IMG/VR virus record: IMGVR_UViG_3300042691_003858
Location: 1 to 58,523 of that record
DNA from: a virus
Strand: one strand, 5' to 3'
DNA length: 58,523 nt
A program made the translations under genes and the position numbers. Below, piece after piece: positions 40,388 through 49,798 of this stretch; position 1 is the first letter of the stretch; every line of letters starts with the position of its first letter. The notes beneath the pieces were generated by a model. The model ran no database searches. It was not told the DNA's origin and saw nothing but the letters and a program-made list of their open reading frames with translations.

Positions 40388-43300
40388 ATGTCGGCGTATG
40401 ACGACCTCTTCGGTCCAGTCGGACCCAAGACCTACAAGTCCTCCGACGAGGCGTACCGACAAGACGTAGTCCCCCGCGCCAGGGGCGGCGCTATGGATGA
40501 CCTGTTTGGGTCTTCCGCTGCGCCGCCGGCTGCGGCTCCTGCCGCTCCCGCTCCAGCCCCTCAGGGCGACTTCGGGCGCGGCTTCGGCATTGCAGGCAAG
40601 CAACTCAAGCAGACTGGCTACGGCGCTGCCGCGCTGATCGGTGACACCTTTGGTTCGGACGGCCTCAAGCAGTGGGGCCTCAAGGGCTACAAGGAAGCCG
40701 AGAAGGAGATCCAGGCTGTCAGCAAGGACACGGACTCCTTCACCACCGCCATCGACAAGGGGGCCGGTTCTGTCGTTGACTGGCTCCAGTACGCCGCAGG
40801 CTACCTGTCAGGACAGGCCGTAGAGACTCTTGCTGCCGCTGGCGCTGGCGCTCTGGTGGGCGGTGCCATGTCAGGCCCTGCCGCGCCCGCAGGGGCCGTT
40901 GGAGGCGCGGTCGCCGGGGCCATCAACAGGACTGCCGTCCAGACCGGGGTCAAGGCTGCCATCGGCAAGATGGTGGACAAGGAAGCCGAGCGGCTCGTCC
41001 TCAAGGGCGTGGCCGCTGACGTCGCTGCTCAGCAGGCTGCCAAGTCGGTCTACCGTGGGATCGGCGCCCGGGCCGGCATGACGCTGGTCAACGCCACCCA
41101 GGAACTGGGCTCCATCTACGGAGAGGCGGTTGACGAGGCCAAGGGCGGAGACGTCAGTCTCGCCCGTGTCTGGCTGTCTGGTATCGCTGCCACGGCGGTG
41201 GACTCCTGGGCCGACTCCAAGGCGCTGGGCGGCATCACCGACGCATTCAAGGGCAAGACCCGTGGCGCCAGCATCGCCGCTGAGGCGTTCAAGGGCGGAC
41301 TGCGTGAGGGCCTGACCGAGGGCGTGCAGACGGCCATCGAGCGTTTTGGCGCCACCAAGGATCTGGCCAGCGCAGAGGCGTTCAAGGAGTACATCGACTC
41401 GGCAGCCATCGGTGTCCTGGGCGGCACCGTCACTGGTGGCGTCAAGGGTGCGGTGTCCAAGTTGGCTGTCCCCGGACAGCCGGCAGACCCCAACGTGGAT
41501 CCGGCCAACCCGGACCCGACCGGGCTTCCCAAGCCGCCTTCCGGTCGCGGGCGTGACCCCGAGTCCGACGCGCCCTTGCTTCTCAAGGATGACGTCTGGT
41601 CGACTCTCCAGAACGCTCCCATGATGGCCGCGATGTATGCGCGTGGCGACGACGCCCAGCAGAAGGCCATCATCAAGGCGGTTGACCGCGCCAACCTGCG
41701 TGGCGAGTTCGAGGCCGCGTTCAAGGACCGTGCGCTCATGGAGCGCAACGAGAAGATCGTCAGCGAGTACCCCGACCTGATCTCCAACACGGTTGCCGGC
41801 ATCCAGATGTTTGCCGACACGATGCCGTGGCCGAAGTTCAAGGTGGACTTCCGCACCACTGGCGGCACCATAGCCGACGAGAACCGCGCCATTGCGCCGC
41901 CGGATGACGACGCCATACCCGCTGTCCAGAAGACTGAGGTCGAGCCCGCTGGCGATCCGTCTGTCGCGCCCACGACCGAACTGCCTGAGCGCCCTGGGCC
42001 TCAGGATGAAGAGCGCAACACTCTCATCACCAAGTTCAACGAGATCGGCACCCAGATCTTCGGCATGAACCCTGGGCAGACCCAGGACGCCAAGTTCGAC
42101 TGGGCGATGAACCAGTTGGTGCAGACCCATGGGTTCAGCAACAAGGACGCCAGGGCGATCCTGACAGGCTCGATGAAGCCGGAGGCTGTAAACGCAACAA
42201 CCAAAACGGACGCGACGCCAAACGAAACAACCGAAACGGGCGACATCTCCAGCGACCCGCTGTACCCAGAGTTTGTCCGCCTGACCAGGGCGACCTCCGC
42301 CGCCGAGAAGCAGTCTGACCCCAAGGACTGGACCCCAGAGCAGCGCAAGGCTTACGACGACGGAGACTGGCGGACCTTCTCTCGGCTGCGCGGGTACACC
42401 GAAGAGGAGATCAAAGACTACGGCGCCTATATGGACGTAGCCAACAAACTCATCGCCAAGTACGGCGCCGACATCGTGATGGGCGAAGAGATTGCCCTGT
42501 TGGAGGAGTCGGCAGAGCGGCCGCAAAATGCCGCCAACACCGCGTCGACAAAGGCCCCGTCCGTCAACCTGCCAGAGGATGATCGTGGCGCACCGCCTTC
42601 CACTCGCACTACCAGAGAAGAACTGAAGGACGCGGCAGCCAACCTGTTCGACGTCCTGACCGACATCACTGGCGCCAAGCAGAACATCACTGGCCAGCGG
42701 TACACGGTCAAGGATCTGCCCGCCGCCCTTACCAGGGTGATGGCTGCGCTCATCAAGGAAGGCGTCAACTCCTTCAAGGAGGCCAGCGCCCAACTGATGC
42801 AGCGCATGCGCGAGTCCAAGGACTGGGCGCCCCTGGCTGACAAGGTGGACCAGGGCATGCTGCTGAAGGCGTGGAATGAGGCTGGGGGCGGAAAGCCTGA
42901 GGCCAAGCCCGCCACCAAGAGTACTCAGACGCTGCCAAAGGTGGAGGGCGCTGACCCGGCCTCCACGCTTCGCTCACAGACCCGCGCTGTCAAGGGCTCC
43001 AAAGGCGACACGCTCATCACCAACCAGAACCCGATCAACGCCAGATCTTTCTACATGACCCCAGAGGAGGTCAAGGAGAACCAGAGGGCTGCTGAGGAAC
43101 TGAAGTCTGGCGAGACCGAAGAGGTCAAGGGAGAGAAGGCTGCCGATGGTGACGACTTCGCTGGCAAAGCCATGTATCCCGTCAAGCCCGAGAACGGTGA
43201 GGCCAAGAAACGCACAGAGTCTGCCAAGCCCTACTACAGGCAGGCGCTGTCCCAGGCCAAGACCCTATTGAACGGGCGTCTGGCGTACGTCGGCAAGGAC

Positions 43301-46300
43301 CCCAAGCCGGTGAGGCTGAGAAGCGACATGCTTGACAGCATGGGCTTCGACATGTTCAAGGTTCGACTTGCAGATGACAGCGACGGCAGAGGTAAGAAGG
43401 CTCTGGCCAAAATCAAGTCGGACATGAACAAGGCGGTCCAAGCCTTCGAGAACAAGAAGAAGGAAGACCCGAAGCCGCCGGTACTGCGTGAACAGCAGTC
43501 ACTTGCCCTGCCTCCCGTGGCGCGTAAGGCTGATCCGGCCCCGATTGTCAAACTCAAGGGGATGATCGAGGGCTTCATCAGGAACATGACCAACGCCTCG
43601 TACTACGAGGACACGATCAGGGTTCTGAATGAGCAACTTGCCAAGATCGACGCCCGACTGAATGAGGTCAATGAGTTTCAGACGGACAGCGGGGAGACCT
43701 TCCGTGTCCGCAGCAGGGGCGACAGCAACCCCGGCATGTGGGGCCTCCAAGACGAGAACGCCTACGACCGCTTTGACAGCGGCATGGTGTTCGACAAGGC
43801 TACCCCCAAGAACGCGCTGCTCGACCTGCGCCGCAAGATTGCTGATGACCTCAAGGCTGCTCGTGAGCAGTCCGTGAAGGGTCGCGCACGTCTGTACCGA
43901 CTCGGCATGGACAGGCTTGGTGACTACATCGTCCGTCGCAGCCAGGGCGCCATCAGAGGCGGTGTCGATCAGGAACTGGTGCTGGCCGCAGTGCGTCCGT
44001 ACCTTGTCGGGACCTTCGCCCTGAGAGAGGCGAACTCCAGAGTCGCAGATGACGCAGCCGAGACCAATGCGGCTCTTGCAGAGGCCAACCTCAACCTTGC
44101 CCAAGAAGACATGTTCGAGGGCGAGAGGGTTGCCATCGGCATCCTGTCCGACTTCAAGGCCAAGAAGATCGGGAAGTCTGAACTCCAGGTCCTGGAGACT
44201 CGCGGCATACGCGAGGGCGACTTCACCTTCACCGACCTCTTGCGTGCTTACCGCGCAATGGGCATCAGCCCAAGCCAGTCGCTGTACGCCTGGACCAAGC
44301 ACTTCTCCACCCGCATCCGTCTGAGGGACTACGTCGCCCAGAACGGCGGGCGTGCAAGCGCGGCAGACGCCTACTTTGCCGACATGCTGTCTGCCAAGGC
44401 GCTGATGAGCCCAGAGGAGTTTGCTCGACGCTACGGCGCTCAAGAGCAGAGACAACTTGTCCTCTGGCAGGAGTACCGCAGCAAGGTGCTGGCCAGGAGG
44501 CACATCACGCCCAGGATGCGTGACCCTCTCAAGAAAGACCCGCGCAAGGTCTTTGACGGCTTCCTGTTCACCCGCATCAGCCTGGAGGAAGCCCGCAACC
44601 CGGACACCATCCAGAGTACAACTCTGCGCCTGACCTACAAGAGCCTGTTCGACAACCTCGAAGAGGCGTGGTTCTCCGATCTGGCGGCTGCGCTGCGACT
44701 GCGTCCCGACTTGGAGTCGGAACTGTTCAACCCGGAGCCCGATTTCTTCTATAGCCAGTCTCTGGGTGAGCGTATTCAGGCTATTCAGGAAAGCGGTCAA
44801 CTCTCCACTCCTACTGCGGCTGTGGCAGCAGATCCTGTCATCTCACCGCAGGAGCGTGCTGCGTTCAAGCAGTGGGTAGAGCGCATCAAGGCCGGCGTCA
44901 TGAAGCAGGCCGAGGTCATGGCCCGCTCGCCGTACTTCGAGGCGCTGCGCAACGACCCCAGGCTGGAGGCTGTCCGCACCGCAGAGGGCTCGCCGATGCT
45001 GGCCAGTACGCCGGAGATTGACCCGGACCCGGGCAGGTTCAGCGAACTCGAAGGGCCGGTGGTGAGCGTCAAGAGCGCCCGTGAATTCGAGCGTATGGCC
45101 AGCGCCTGGAAGCCCCGCCGGGTTGCCATGAGCGCCGACCTTGAGGCCAACGGTGGCCGTGAGGTGCGGCTAGCCGGATACGAGGCCCTGTACGTCAAGG
45201 TAGCCAACGGCGAACTCCAGGCCGTTCAGGAATTCCTCGAGTTCAACGCCCGCTTCAAGGCGTACGGCAATGGCATGGTTGACCTGGAGACTGGCGAGAT
45301 CCTGAGCGTCACAGATGCCGAGGAACTGGCGTCGGACGCACTCCAGAGCGTGATGATGAACGCTCAGATGCAGTCGGCTCTTGACCAGTACGGCAACGAG
45401 ATGAGCGCCTTCGGGGCTCGGGTCCAGGGCGACGAGAAGGTAGTCCGCACCATTGAGGAAGCGGCGGAGAGAGACGCCCAGATCGGCGGCGCCGCCAATG
45501 TCTCGATGGAAGACCTGTCCTCGGAAGAGCAGATCCAGGAAGAGGCCCTGTCCGAGTTCGACATGGAGTCGATGGAAGATGGCTCCGAGGTCGAGACTGG
45601 TGCAGCAGAGCAGGGCCCTGCGGCCCAAGACCAGGAAGAGAAGGCGCCCAAGGGTGGACGGGTCCCGCGCAGCCTGATCCCCGGCATGGAGTACCGCTTC
45701 CGTCGCGGCCCCGCCTGGGACGTTGTCACTGCTGCGATGGTGCAGGACATCGTCAATCAGATCACCAGCACCTGGAAGAACGCCCCCAACATCATCGTCA
45801 TTCCCAACGCTCAGCATCTTCCTCCCGAGATCCGGGAGAGGGTGCTGGAGAAACTTGCCGGGGATGGCGCCAAGGGTCTGTACCACGACGGCACCGTCTA
45901 CCTGTTCTCGCAGCACCTGACGGGAGAAGCCGACGTCGAGTTCACTCTCTTCCACGAGGCGTACGGTCACCTTGGCATGCGTGCCCTGCTGGGCGAAAAG
46001 TTCGACCAGTTCCTGGAGACCGCCTACCGGGTGAACGCCAAGGTCAAGGCCGAGGTCGACGCCCTGGTTGCGACCGGGATGCCGAAGTTGGAGGCCATTG
46101 ACGAAGTCCTGTCAGACATGGCGGCTGAGAACCGTCAGGTCGGGATCGTCAAGCAGTGGGTGGCCAAGGTCATCGCCGGCCTACGCGAGATCGGTATGAA
46201 CTCGGTGGCGGACTTCGTGTCCAGACTGACCAACGCCGAGATCGCCATGACCCTGTCTCAGGCGCGTGACGCTGCCCGCAACGGCGTCAGCCCTGCCATG

Positions 46301-49300
46301 AACGGGGCGCCTGACGACATCCGCTTCAGCCTCAAGCATCGCCCGCCCTACGAGATCTTCTCGACCTCCGGCAACAGGACCACGGCGTACGCCCGGTACA
46401 ACCCGGCGACCGACACCTGGGCTGTGTTCCACACCTTCGAGTCAAGCGACATCCGGGACAACTACACCGGCTTCGTCAGCGACAAATACGACGACGTCGT
46501 GAACTTCATGCGCCAGCAGGGCAAGGTGGACTACCGCACCCGCTCGGGCATGTACATAGACGACAAGATCGTGGGCGACATGGTGCGCCTGACGGGGGTC
46601 GGCAAGAGGGAGGGCAAGATCGCCAACTGGTGGCGCAACTTGGTCATCGGGTTCCAGAACGAATACCTGCCGGTGTTCGAGATGGTGGACTACCTGCGCG
46701 GCCTGGGGCGCATTGACGACCGCGTGGACGTCAAGACCGCCCTGCTGCTTTACGAGGGCCGCACCGGGTCCAAGTTGCAGAAGTTCCGCCGCGAGTACGT
46801 TGACCCGATCATGCGGCTGGTCAAGGAGGCTGGCGCACTCGGAGCCACCGAGGCCGATGTCAACCTCTACATCACGGCCCGCCACGCTGAAGAGCGCAAC
46901 CGCGCTGTTGCGGCTATCAACAAGAACATGCCGGACGGCGGCTCTGGTCTGATGACCACCGTAGAGGGGATTGAGAAGTACCCTGAACTGAACGCTTACA
47001 AGATCCTGGAGGACCTCAAGGCCAGCCCTGCCGGCGCGAAGTTGGAAGAGATCGGGCTCAAACTCGACCAGATGAGCGAGGCCAAGATCAACTACATGGT
47101 GAGGACCGGGCTCATCACCAAGAAGGCGGCGCTGAAACTCCAGAAGAACTGGAACGAAGAGAAGCAGCGCTGGGATGGCTACTCCCACTACGTCAACCTG
47201 TCCGGCGTGATGACGCCTGACGGCCAGGACACCGTCGACCAGTACGACGATCCGATGGCCATTGCTGGTGGCAGCAAGTTCAACGCTCAGAAGGGCAAGG
47301 AGCGCAGGGCCTTCGGTCGTGGCGCTGGCAACCTGTCACCCGATGTCCTGGGGCGCACCATCCAGTCCTTCGAGGCCCAGTTGATCCGAGGCCAGAAGAA
47401 CGAGGTGGCCAAGAAGGTCCTGGCCCTGATCGAAACCAACTACGACCCGGCCTTCGCGGTCATCAACAAGATCTCGTTGCGCCGCCAACTGAACCCCGAG
47501 ACGGGTCTGGTTGAGGAGGTGGTGGACGAGGGCTACATGGCCCGCAAGGACGTGATGGTGGCCAAGGTCGCCGGCATCCCTGTGACCATAGAGTTCAAGG
47601 ACACCAGCCGTGGGTCGTTTGCTGAGGCCATCCACGGCTACGTTGCGCCGCGTGAGTCCAACAGCGTCATGGAGTGGATTGGCAAAGCCAACCAGATCTT
47701 CGGCCAGATGCTGACCACCTGGAACCCGGCCTGGGTGTTCGTCAACTTCTTCCGTGACGTCCAGACCCTGTACTTCAACTCGGCTGCTGACGGGCGCATC
47801 ACCAAGCAGATGGCCCGCGACATGCTGAAGAACCTGTGGCCGGCGCTGAAGGCTGCGTCTTACATGGCGTTCGAGGGCAAGTTGAACATAAACGCCGACC
47901 CCGAGATGGTCCGCATGTTCAAGGAGATGCGCGACTCCGGCGGCATGACCACCTTCGCCAACTTCAAGGATTTGGAAAGCCGGGTCAGGGACATCCAGGT
48001 TTCCATGAGCGGAAAGACTGGCGTTGTTGGCAAGGCCAGGGCGTTCCTGGACCTCATGGAGAAGTTCACTCTGCCCGTTGAAATTGCCTCCCGGCTTGCC
48101 GCCTACAAGGTGGTGCGGGACAACGGATGGACCAAGGAGCAGGCTGCCACCTATTCCGTTGAGGTGACGGTCAACTTCAACCTGCGCGGTAACCAGCGGT
48201 GGGTGCGCCAACTGTTCGTCTTCTTCAACCCGGCAGTCCAGGGCACCGAGAAGTTGTACCGGCTGGCCAAGGAGAACCCCAAGAAGATGGCCATGTACGC
48301 CGGCATGTGGGCTGGCCTGGGCATGATGTCCACCGTCATTGCCCGCCTGTTCGGTGACGACGACGAGGAAGACAAGATCCCCGCCCTGGACAAGATCTCG
48401 CCCTACAAGCGTGCTACGTCGGTCGTGCTGTTCCCTGGCGTCCCTGGCGCCGCATTGCCCATCCCCTATGGCTGGAACGCCCCGTACTCCTTTGGCACCT
48501 TCCTGATGGACTCGGTCATGGGTGTGCAGCCCTGGACTACCTCGATCAAGCGGGCAGCCAAAGCGTCCGCCGAGGCGATGCTGCCCCCGCCCATCATGCA
48601 GGGCGCAGACTCCAAGACCATCGAGGGCAAGATCGCCAAGACGCTGGCGCCTACCCTGGGCCTGCCGGTCATCGAGTACGCCCTCAACGAGAACAGGTAC
48701 GGTGCCCCGATCTACAAGGGCAAGAGCCCGTTCGATGACGCCGAGGTGCCGGACGCCCAGAAGTACTTCCGTGGCGTGTCCCCGATCTCTCGCGCCATCA
48801 CTGACGGGCTGACCTCAGCCTTCGGCGGCAACAAGTACAAGGCTGGCGCCATCGACATCAACCCGGCCACCATAGACTTCCTGATCTACTCGTACACCCC
48901 GGGCGTGATTGCGGAGACCTACAAGTTGGCGTCCACCGGGGTCAGGGCGGCGCGAGGCGAGACGATCAAGCGCACCCCGCTGCCGATCATCGACAGGTTC
49001 ACGGCGCCCATCAACCAGGGCTACGAGGCTGGCGCCTACCGCCGCGCTGCCGAGATCGTGGAGACGGCCTACAAGGAGTACAGCAACTCCCGGGACCAGG
49101 AGAGGCGCAAGGAGATCCGGGAGGAGTTCCCGCGCCTGTCGGCGGCCCATGCCACCATCGCCTCTGCCAAGAGGGATCTGCGCGACATCAACAAGCGCAT
49201 CGCTGACCTCGACACCAAGCCGATCTCGTCAGACGAGAAGGTCAGGCGCACCAATGAACTGCGGAACCGGGAAGAGCAGATCTACAAGCGGGCCACCAAG

Positions 49301-49354
49301 AGACTGATGGAGGCTGGCCCACAGGTCAGCGAGGCCATCCTCGCCAACGAGTAA
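40388..49354 (+). CDS. Giant polyvalent internal virion protein, 2988 aa
   Basis: The N-terminus has a Pro/Ala linker (about 37-60) and Ala/Gly-rich hydrophobic segments (about 130-190). A central metallopeptidase-like domain (about 1770-1930) has FTLFHEAYGHLGMRALLG with His1856, Glu1857 and His1861, and a downstream acidic helix EAIDEVLSDMAAE near 1902. The C-terminal third resembles the LPD38 region of large polyvalent phage proteins: NFFRDVQTLYFN near 2455, FVFFNPAVQGTEKLYRLAKE near 2613, a hydrophobic helix near 2635-2655 and SPYKRATSVVLFPGVPG. It is probably ejected with the DNA and acts in the host. No lytic transglycosylase motif was seen. Confidence 0.82.
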   Translation: MSAYDDLFGPVGPKTYKSSDEAYRQDVVPRARGGAMDDLFGSSAAPPAAAPAAPAPAPQGDFGRGFGIAGKQLKQTGYGAAALIGDTFGSDGLKQWGLKGYKEAEKEIQAVSKDTDSFTTAIDKGAGSVVDWLQYAAGYLSGQAVETLAAAGAGALVGGAMSGPAAPAGAVGGAVAGAINRTAVQTGVKAAIGKMVDKEAERLVLKGVAADVAAQQAAKSVYRGIGARAGMTLVNATQELGSIYGEAVDEAKGGDVSLARVWLSGIAATAVDSWADSKALGGITDAFKGKTRGASIAAEAFKGGLREGLTEGVQTAIERFGATKDLASAEAFKEYIDSAAIGVLGGTVTGGVKGAVSKLAVPGQPADPNVDPANPDPTGLPKPPSGRGRDPESDAPLLLKDDVWSTLQNAPMMAAMYARGDDAQQKAIIKAVDRANLRGEFEAAFKDRALMERNEKIVSEYPDLISNTVAGIQMFADTMPWPKFKVDFRTTGGTIADENRAIAPPDDDAIPAVQKTEVEPAGDPSVAPTTELPERPGPQDEERNTLITKFNEIGTQIFGMNPGQTQDAKFDWAMNQLVQTHGFSNKDARAILTGSMKPEAVNATTKTDATPNETTETGDISSDPLYPEFVRLTRATSAAEKQSDPKDWTPEQRKAYDDGDWRTFSRLRGYTEEEIKDYGAYMDVANKLIAKYGADIVMGEEIALLEESAERPQNAANTASTKAPSVNLPEDDRGAPPSTRTTREELKDAAANLFDVLTDITGAKQNITGQRYTVKDLPAALTRVMAALIKEGVNSFKEASAQLMQRMRESKDWAPLADKVDQGMLLKAWNEAGGGKPEAKPATKSTQTLPKVEGADPASTLRSQTRAVKGSKGDTLITNQNPINARSFYMTPEEVKENQRAAEELKSGETEEVKGEKAADGDDFAGKAMYPVKPENGEAKKRTESAKPYYRQALSQAKTLLNGRLAYVGKDPKPVRLRSDMLDSMGFDMFKVRLADDSDGRGKKALAKIKSDMNKAVQAFENKKKEDPKPPVLREQQSLALPPVARKADPAPIVKLKGMIEGFIRNMTNASYYEDTIRVLNEQLAKIDARLNEVNEFQTDSGETFRVRSRGDSNPGMWGLQDENAYDRFDSGMVFDKATPKNALLDLRRKIADDLKAAREQSVKGRARLYRLGMDRLGDYIVRRSQGAIRGGVDQELVLAAVRPYLVGTFALREANSRVADDAAETNAALAEANLNLAQEDMFEGERVAIGILSDFKAKKIGKSELQVLETRGIREGDFTFTDLLRAYRAMGISPSQSLYAWTKHFSTRIRLRDYVAQNGGRASAADAYFADMLSAKALMSPEEFARRYGAQEQRQLVLWQEYRSKVLARRHITPRMRDPLKKDPRKVFDGFLFTRISLEEARNPDTIQSTTLRLTYKSLFDNLEEAWFSDLAAALRLRPDLESELFNPEPDFFYSQSLGERIQAIQESGQLSTPTAAVAADPVISPQERAAFKQWVERIKAGVMKQAEVMARSPYFEALRNDPRLEAVRTAEGSPMLASTPEIDPDPGRFSELEGPVVSVKSAREFERMASAWKPRRVAMSADLEANGGREVRLAGYEALYVKVANGELQAVQEFLEFNARFKAYGNGMVDLETGEILSVTDAEELASDALQSVMMNAQMQSALDQYGNEMSAFGARVQGDEKVVRTIEEAAERDAQIGGAANVSMEDLSSEEQIQEEALSEFDMESMEDGSEVETGAAEQGPAAQDQEEKAPKGGRVPRSLIPGMEYRFRRGPAWDVVTAAMVQDIVNQITSTWKNAPNIIVIPNAQHLPPEIRERVLEKLAGDGAKGLYHDGTVYLFSQHLTGEADVEFTLFHEAYGHLGMRALLGEKFDQFLETAYRVNAKVKAEVDALVATGMPKLEAIDEVLSDMAAENRQVGIVKQWVAKVIAGLREIGMNSVADFVSRLTNAEIAMTLSQARDAARNGVSPAMNGAPDDIRFSLKHRPPYEIFSTSGNRTTAYARYNPATDTWAVFHTFESSDIRDNYTGFVSDKYDDVVNFMRQQGKVDYRTRSGMYIDDKIVGDMVRLTGVGKREGKIANWWRNLVIGFQNEYLPVFEMVDYLRGLGRIDDRVDVKTALLLYEGRTGSKLQKFRREYVDPIMRLVKEAGALGATEADVNLYITARHAEERNRAVAAINKNMPDGGSGLMTTVEGIEKYPELNAYKILEDLKASPAGAKLEEIGLKLDQMSEAKINYMVRTGLITKKAALKLQKNWNEEKQRWDGYSHYVNLSGVMTPDGQDTVDQYDDPMAIAGGSKFNAQKGKERRAFGRGAGNLSPDVLGRTIQSFEAQLIRGQKNEVAKKVLALIETNYDPAFAVINKISLRRQLNPETGLVEEVVDEGYMARKDVMVAKVAGIPVTIEFKDTSRGSFAEAIHGYVAPRESNSVMEWIGKANQIFGQMLTTWNPAWVFVNFFRDVQTLYFNSAADGRITKQMARDMLKNLWPALKAASYMAFEGKLNINADPEMVRMFKEMRDSGGMTTFANFKDLESRVRDIQVSMSGKTGVVGKARAFLDLMEKFTLPVEIASRLAAYKVVRDNGWTKEQAATYSVEVTVNFNLRGNQRWVRQLFVFFNPAVQGTEKLYRLAKENPKKMAMYAGMWAGLGMMSTVIARLFGDDDEEDKIPALDKISPYKRATSVVLFPGVPGAALPIPYGWNAPYSFGTFLMDSVMGVQPWTTSIKRAAKASAEAMLPPPIMQGADSKTIEGKIAKTLAPTLGLPVIEYALNENRYGAPIYKGKSPFDDAEVPDAQKYFRGVSPISRAITDGLTSAFGGNKYKAGAIDINPATIDFLIYSYTPGVIAETYKLASTGVRAARGETIKRTPLPIIDRFTAPINQGYEAGAYRRAAEIVETAYKEYSNSRDQERRKEIREEFPRLSAAHATIASAKRDLRDINKRIADLDTKPISSDEKVRRTNELRNREEQIYKRATKRLMEAGPQVSEAILANE

Positions 49355-49363
49355 GGAGCCGAC

Positions 49364-49618
49364 ATGGCAAAGACAGCAGCATGGCAGCGCAAGGAAGGCC
49401 AGAACCCCAACGGCGGCCTCAACGCCAAGGGCAGGGCCTCCTACAACAAGGCCAACCCCGGCAAGCCTGGACTCAAGGCGCCTCAGCCTGAGGGGGGCCC
49501 AAGGCGGGACTCCTTCTGCGCCCGGATGGAAGGGATGAAGAAGAAGTTGACCAGCGAGAAGACGGCCAAGGATCCGAACTCCCGCATCAACAAAAGCCTG
49601 CGGGCATGGAACTGCTGA
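49364..49618 (+). CDS. Conserved small basic phage protein (DUF6321-like), 84 aa
   Basis: MAKTAAWQRKEGQNPNGGLN, then GRASYNKANPGKPGLKAPQP, DSFCARMEGMKKKLTS and DPNSRINKSLRAWNC form a highly conserved short basic protein found in many environmental podoviruses. The composition suggests nucleic-acid or shell binding, but no role is established. AAGGAG lies six bases before ATG 49364. It is the last gene of the rightward late operon. Confidence 0.75.
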   Translation: MAKTAAWQRKEGQNPNGGLNAKGRASYNKANPGKPGLKAPQPEGGPRRDSFCARMEGMKKKLTSEKTAKDPNSRINKSLRAWNC

Positions 49619-49662
49619 GGCTGTGCGAGGCTTGTGCTTGAACCTGTATATTGCTCAGTGAT

Positions 49663-49703
49663 GCGGTAAGGCGGTCTCCGTTGAGGCATCAAGGACTTAC
49701 CGC
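49663..49703. repeat. Inverted repeat near attP (GCGGTAAG / CTTACCGC)
   Basis: Perfect 8-bp arms at 49663-49670 and 49696-49703 lie 42 bases upstream of the tRNA fragment. Candidates are an integrase arm-type or excisionase site, or a transcript-end hairpin of the late operon. No T-run follows. The rest of 49619-49744 shows no gene. Confidence 0.4.
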
Positions 49704-49744
49704 TCACCAAGCACTACAGGCCACCACAAATTACCCCACCAAAT

Positions 49745-49793
49745 CAGACTCATAATCCGTAGGTGCCGGGTTCAACTCCCGGGGGGCCCACCA
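49745..49793 (+). other. attP: attP core: 3' half of a tRNA with CAT anticodon
   Basis: GACTCATAATCCGT holds a CAT anticodon loop and its 3' stem strand. The T-arm CCGGG-TTCAACT-CCCGG and GGGGCCC plus ACCA complete a tRNA 3' half. The matching 5' acceptor GGGCCCC, D-arm and 5' anticodon strand are absent upstream, so this is not a whole tRNA. Its end is five bases from the integrase stop. Integration would restore a host tRNA-Met or lysidine-type tRNA-Ile, crossing over in the anticodon stem-loop. Confidence 0.85.
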
Positions 49794-49798
49794 CTTTT

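Noticed and set aside
40871-42793. Minus-strand frame of 640 codons opposite the giant gene
   Set aside because: The sense strand keeps one uninterrupted 2988-codon frame with recognisable domains; the antisense product is Leu/Val/Gly/Arg-rich without motifs.
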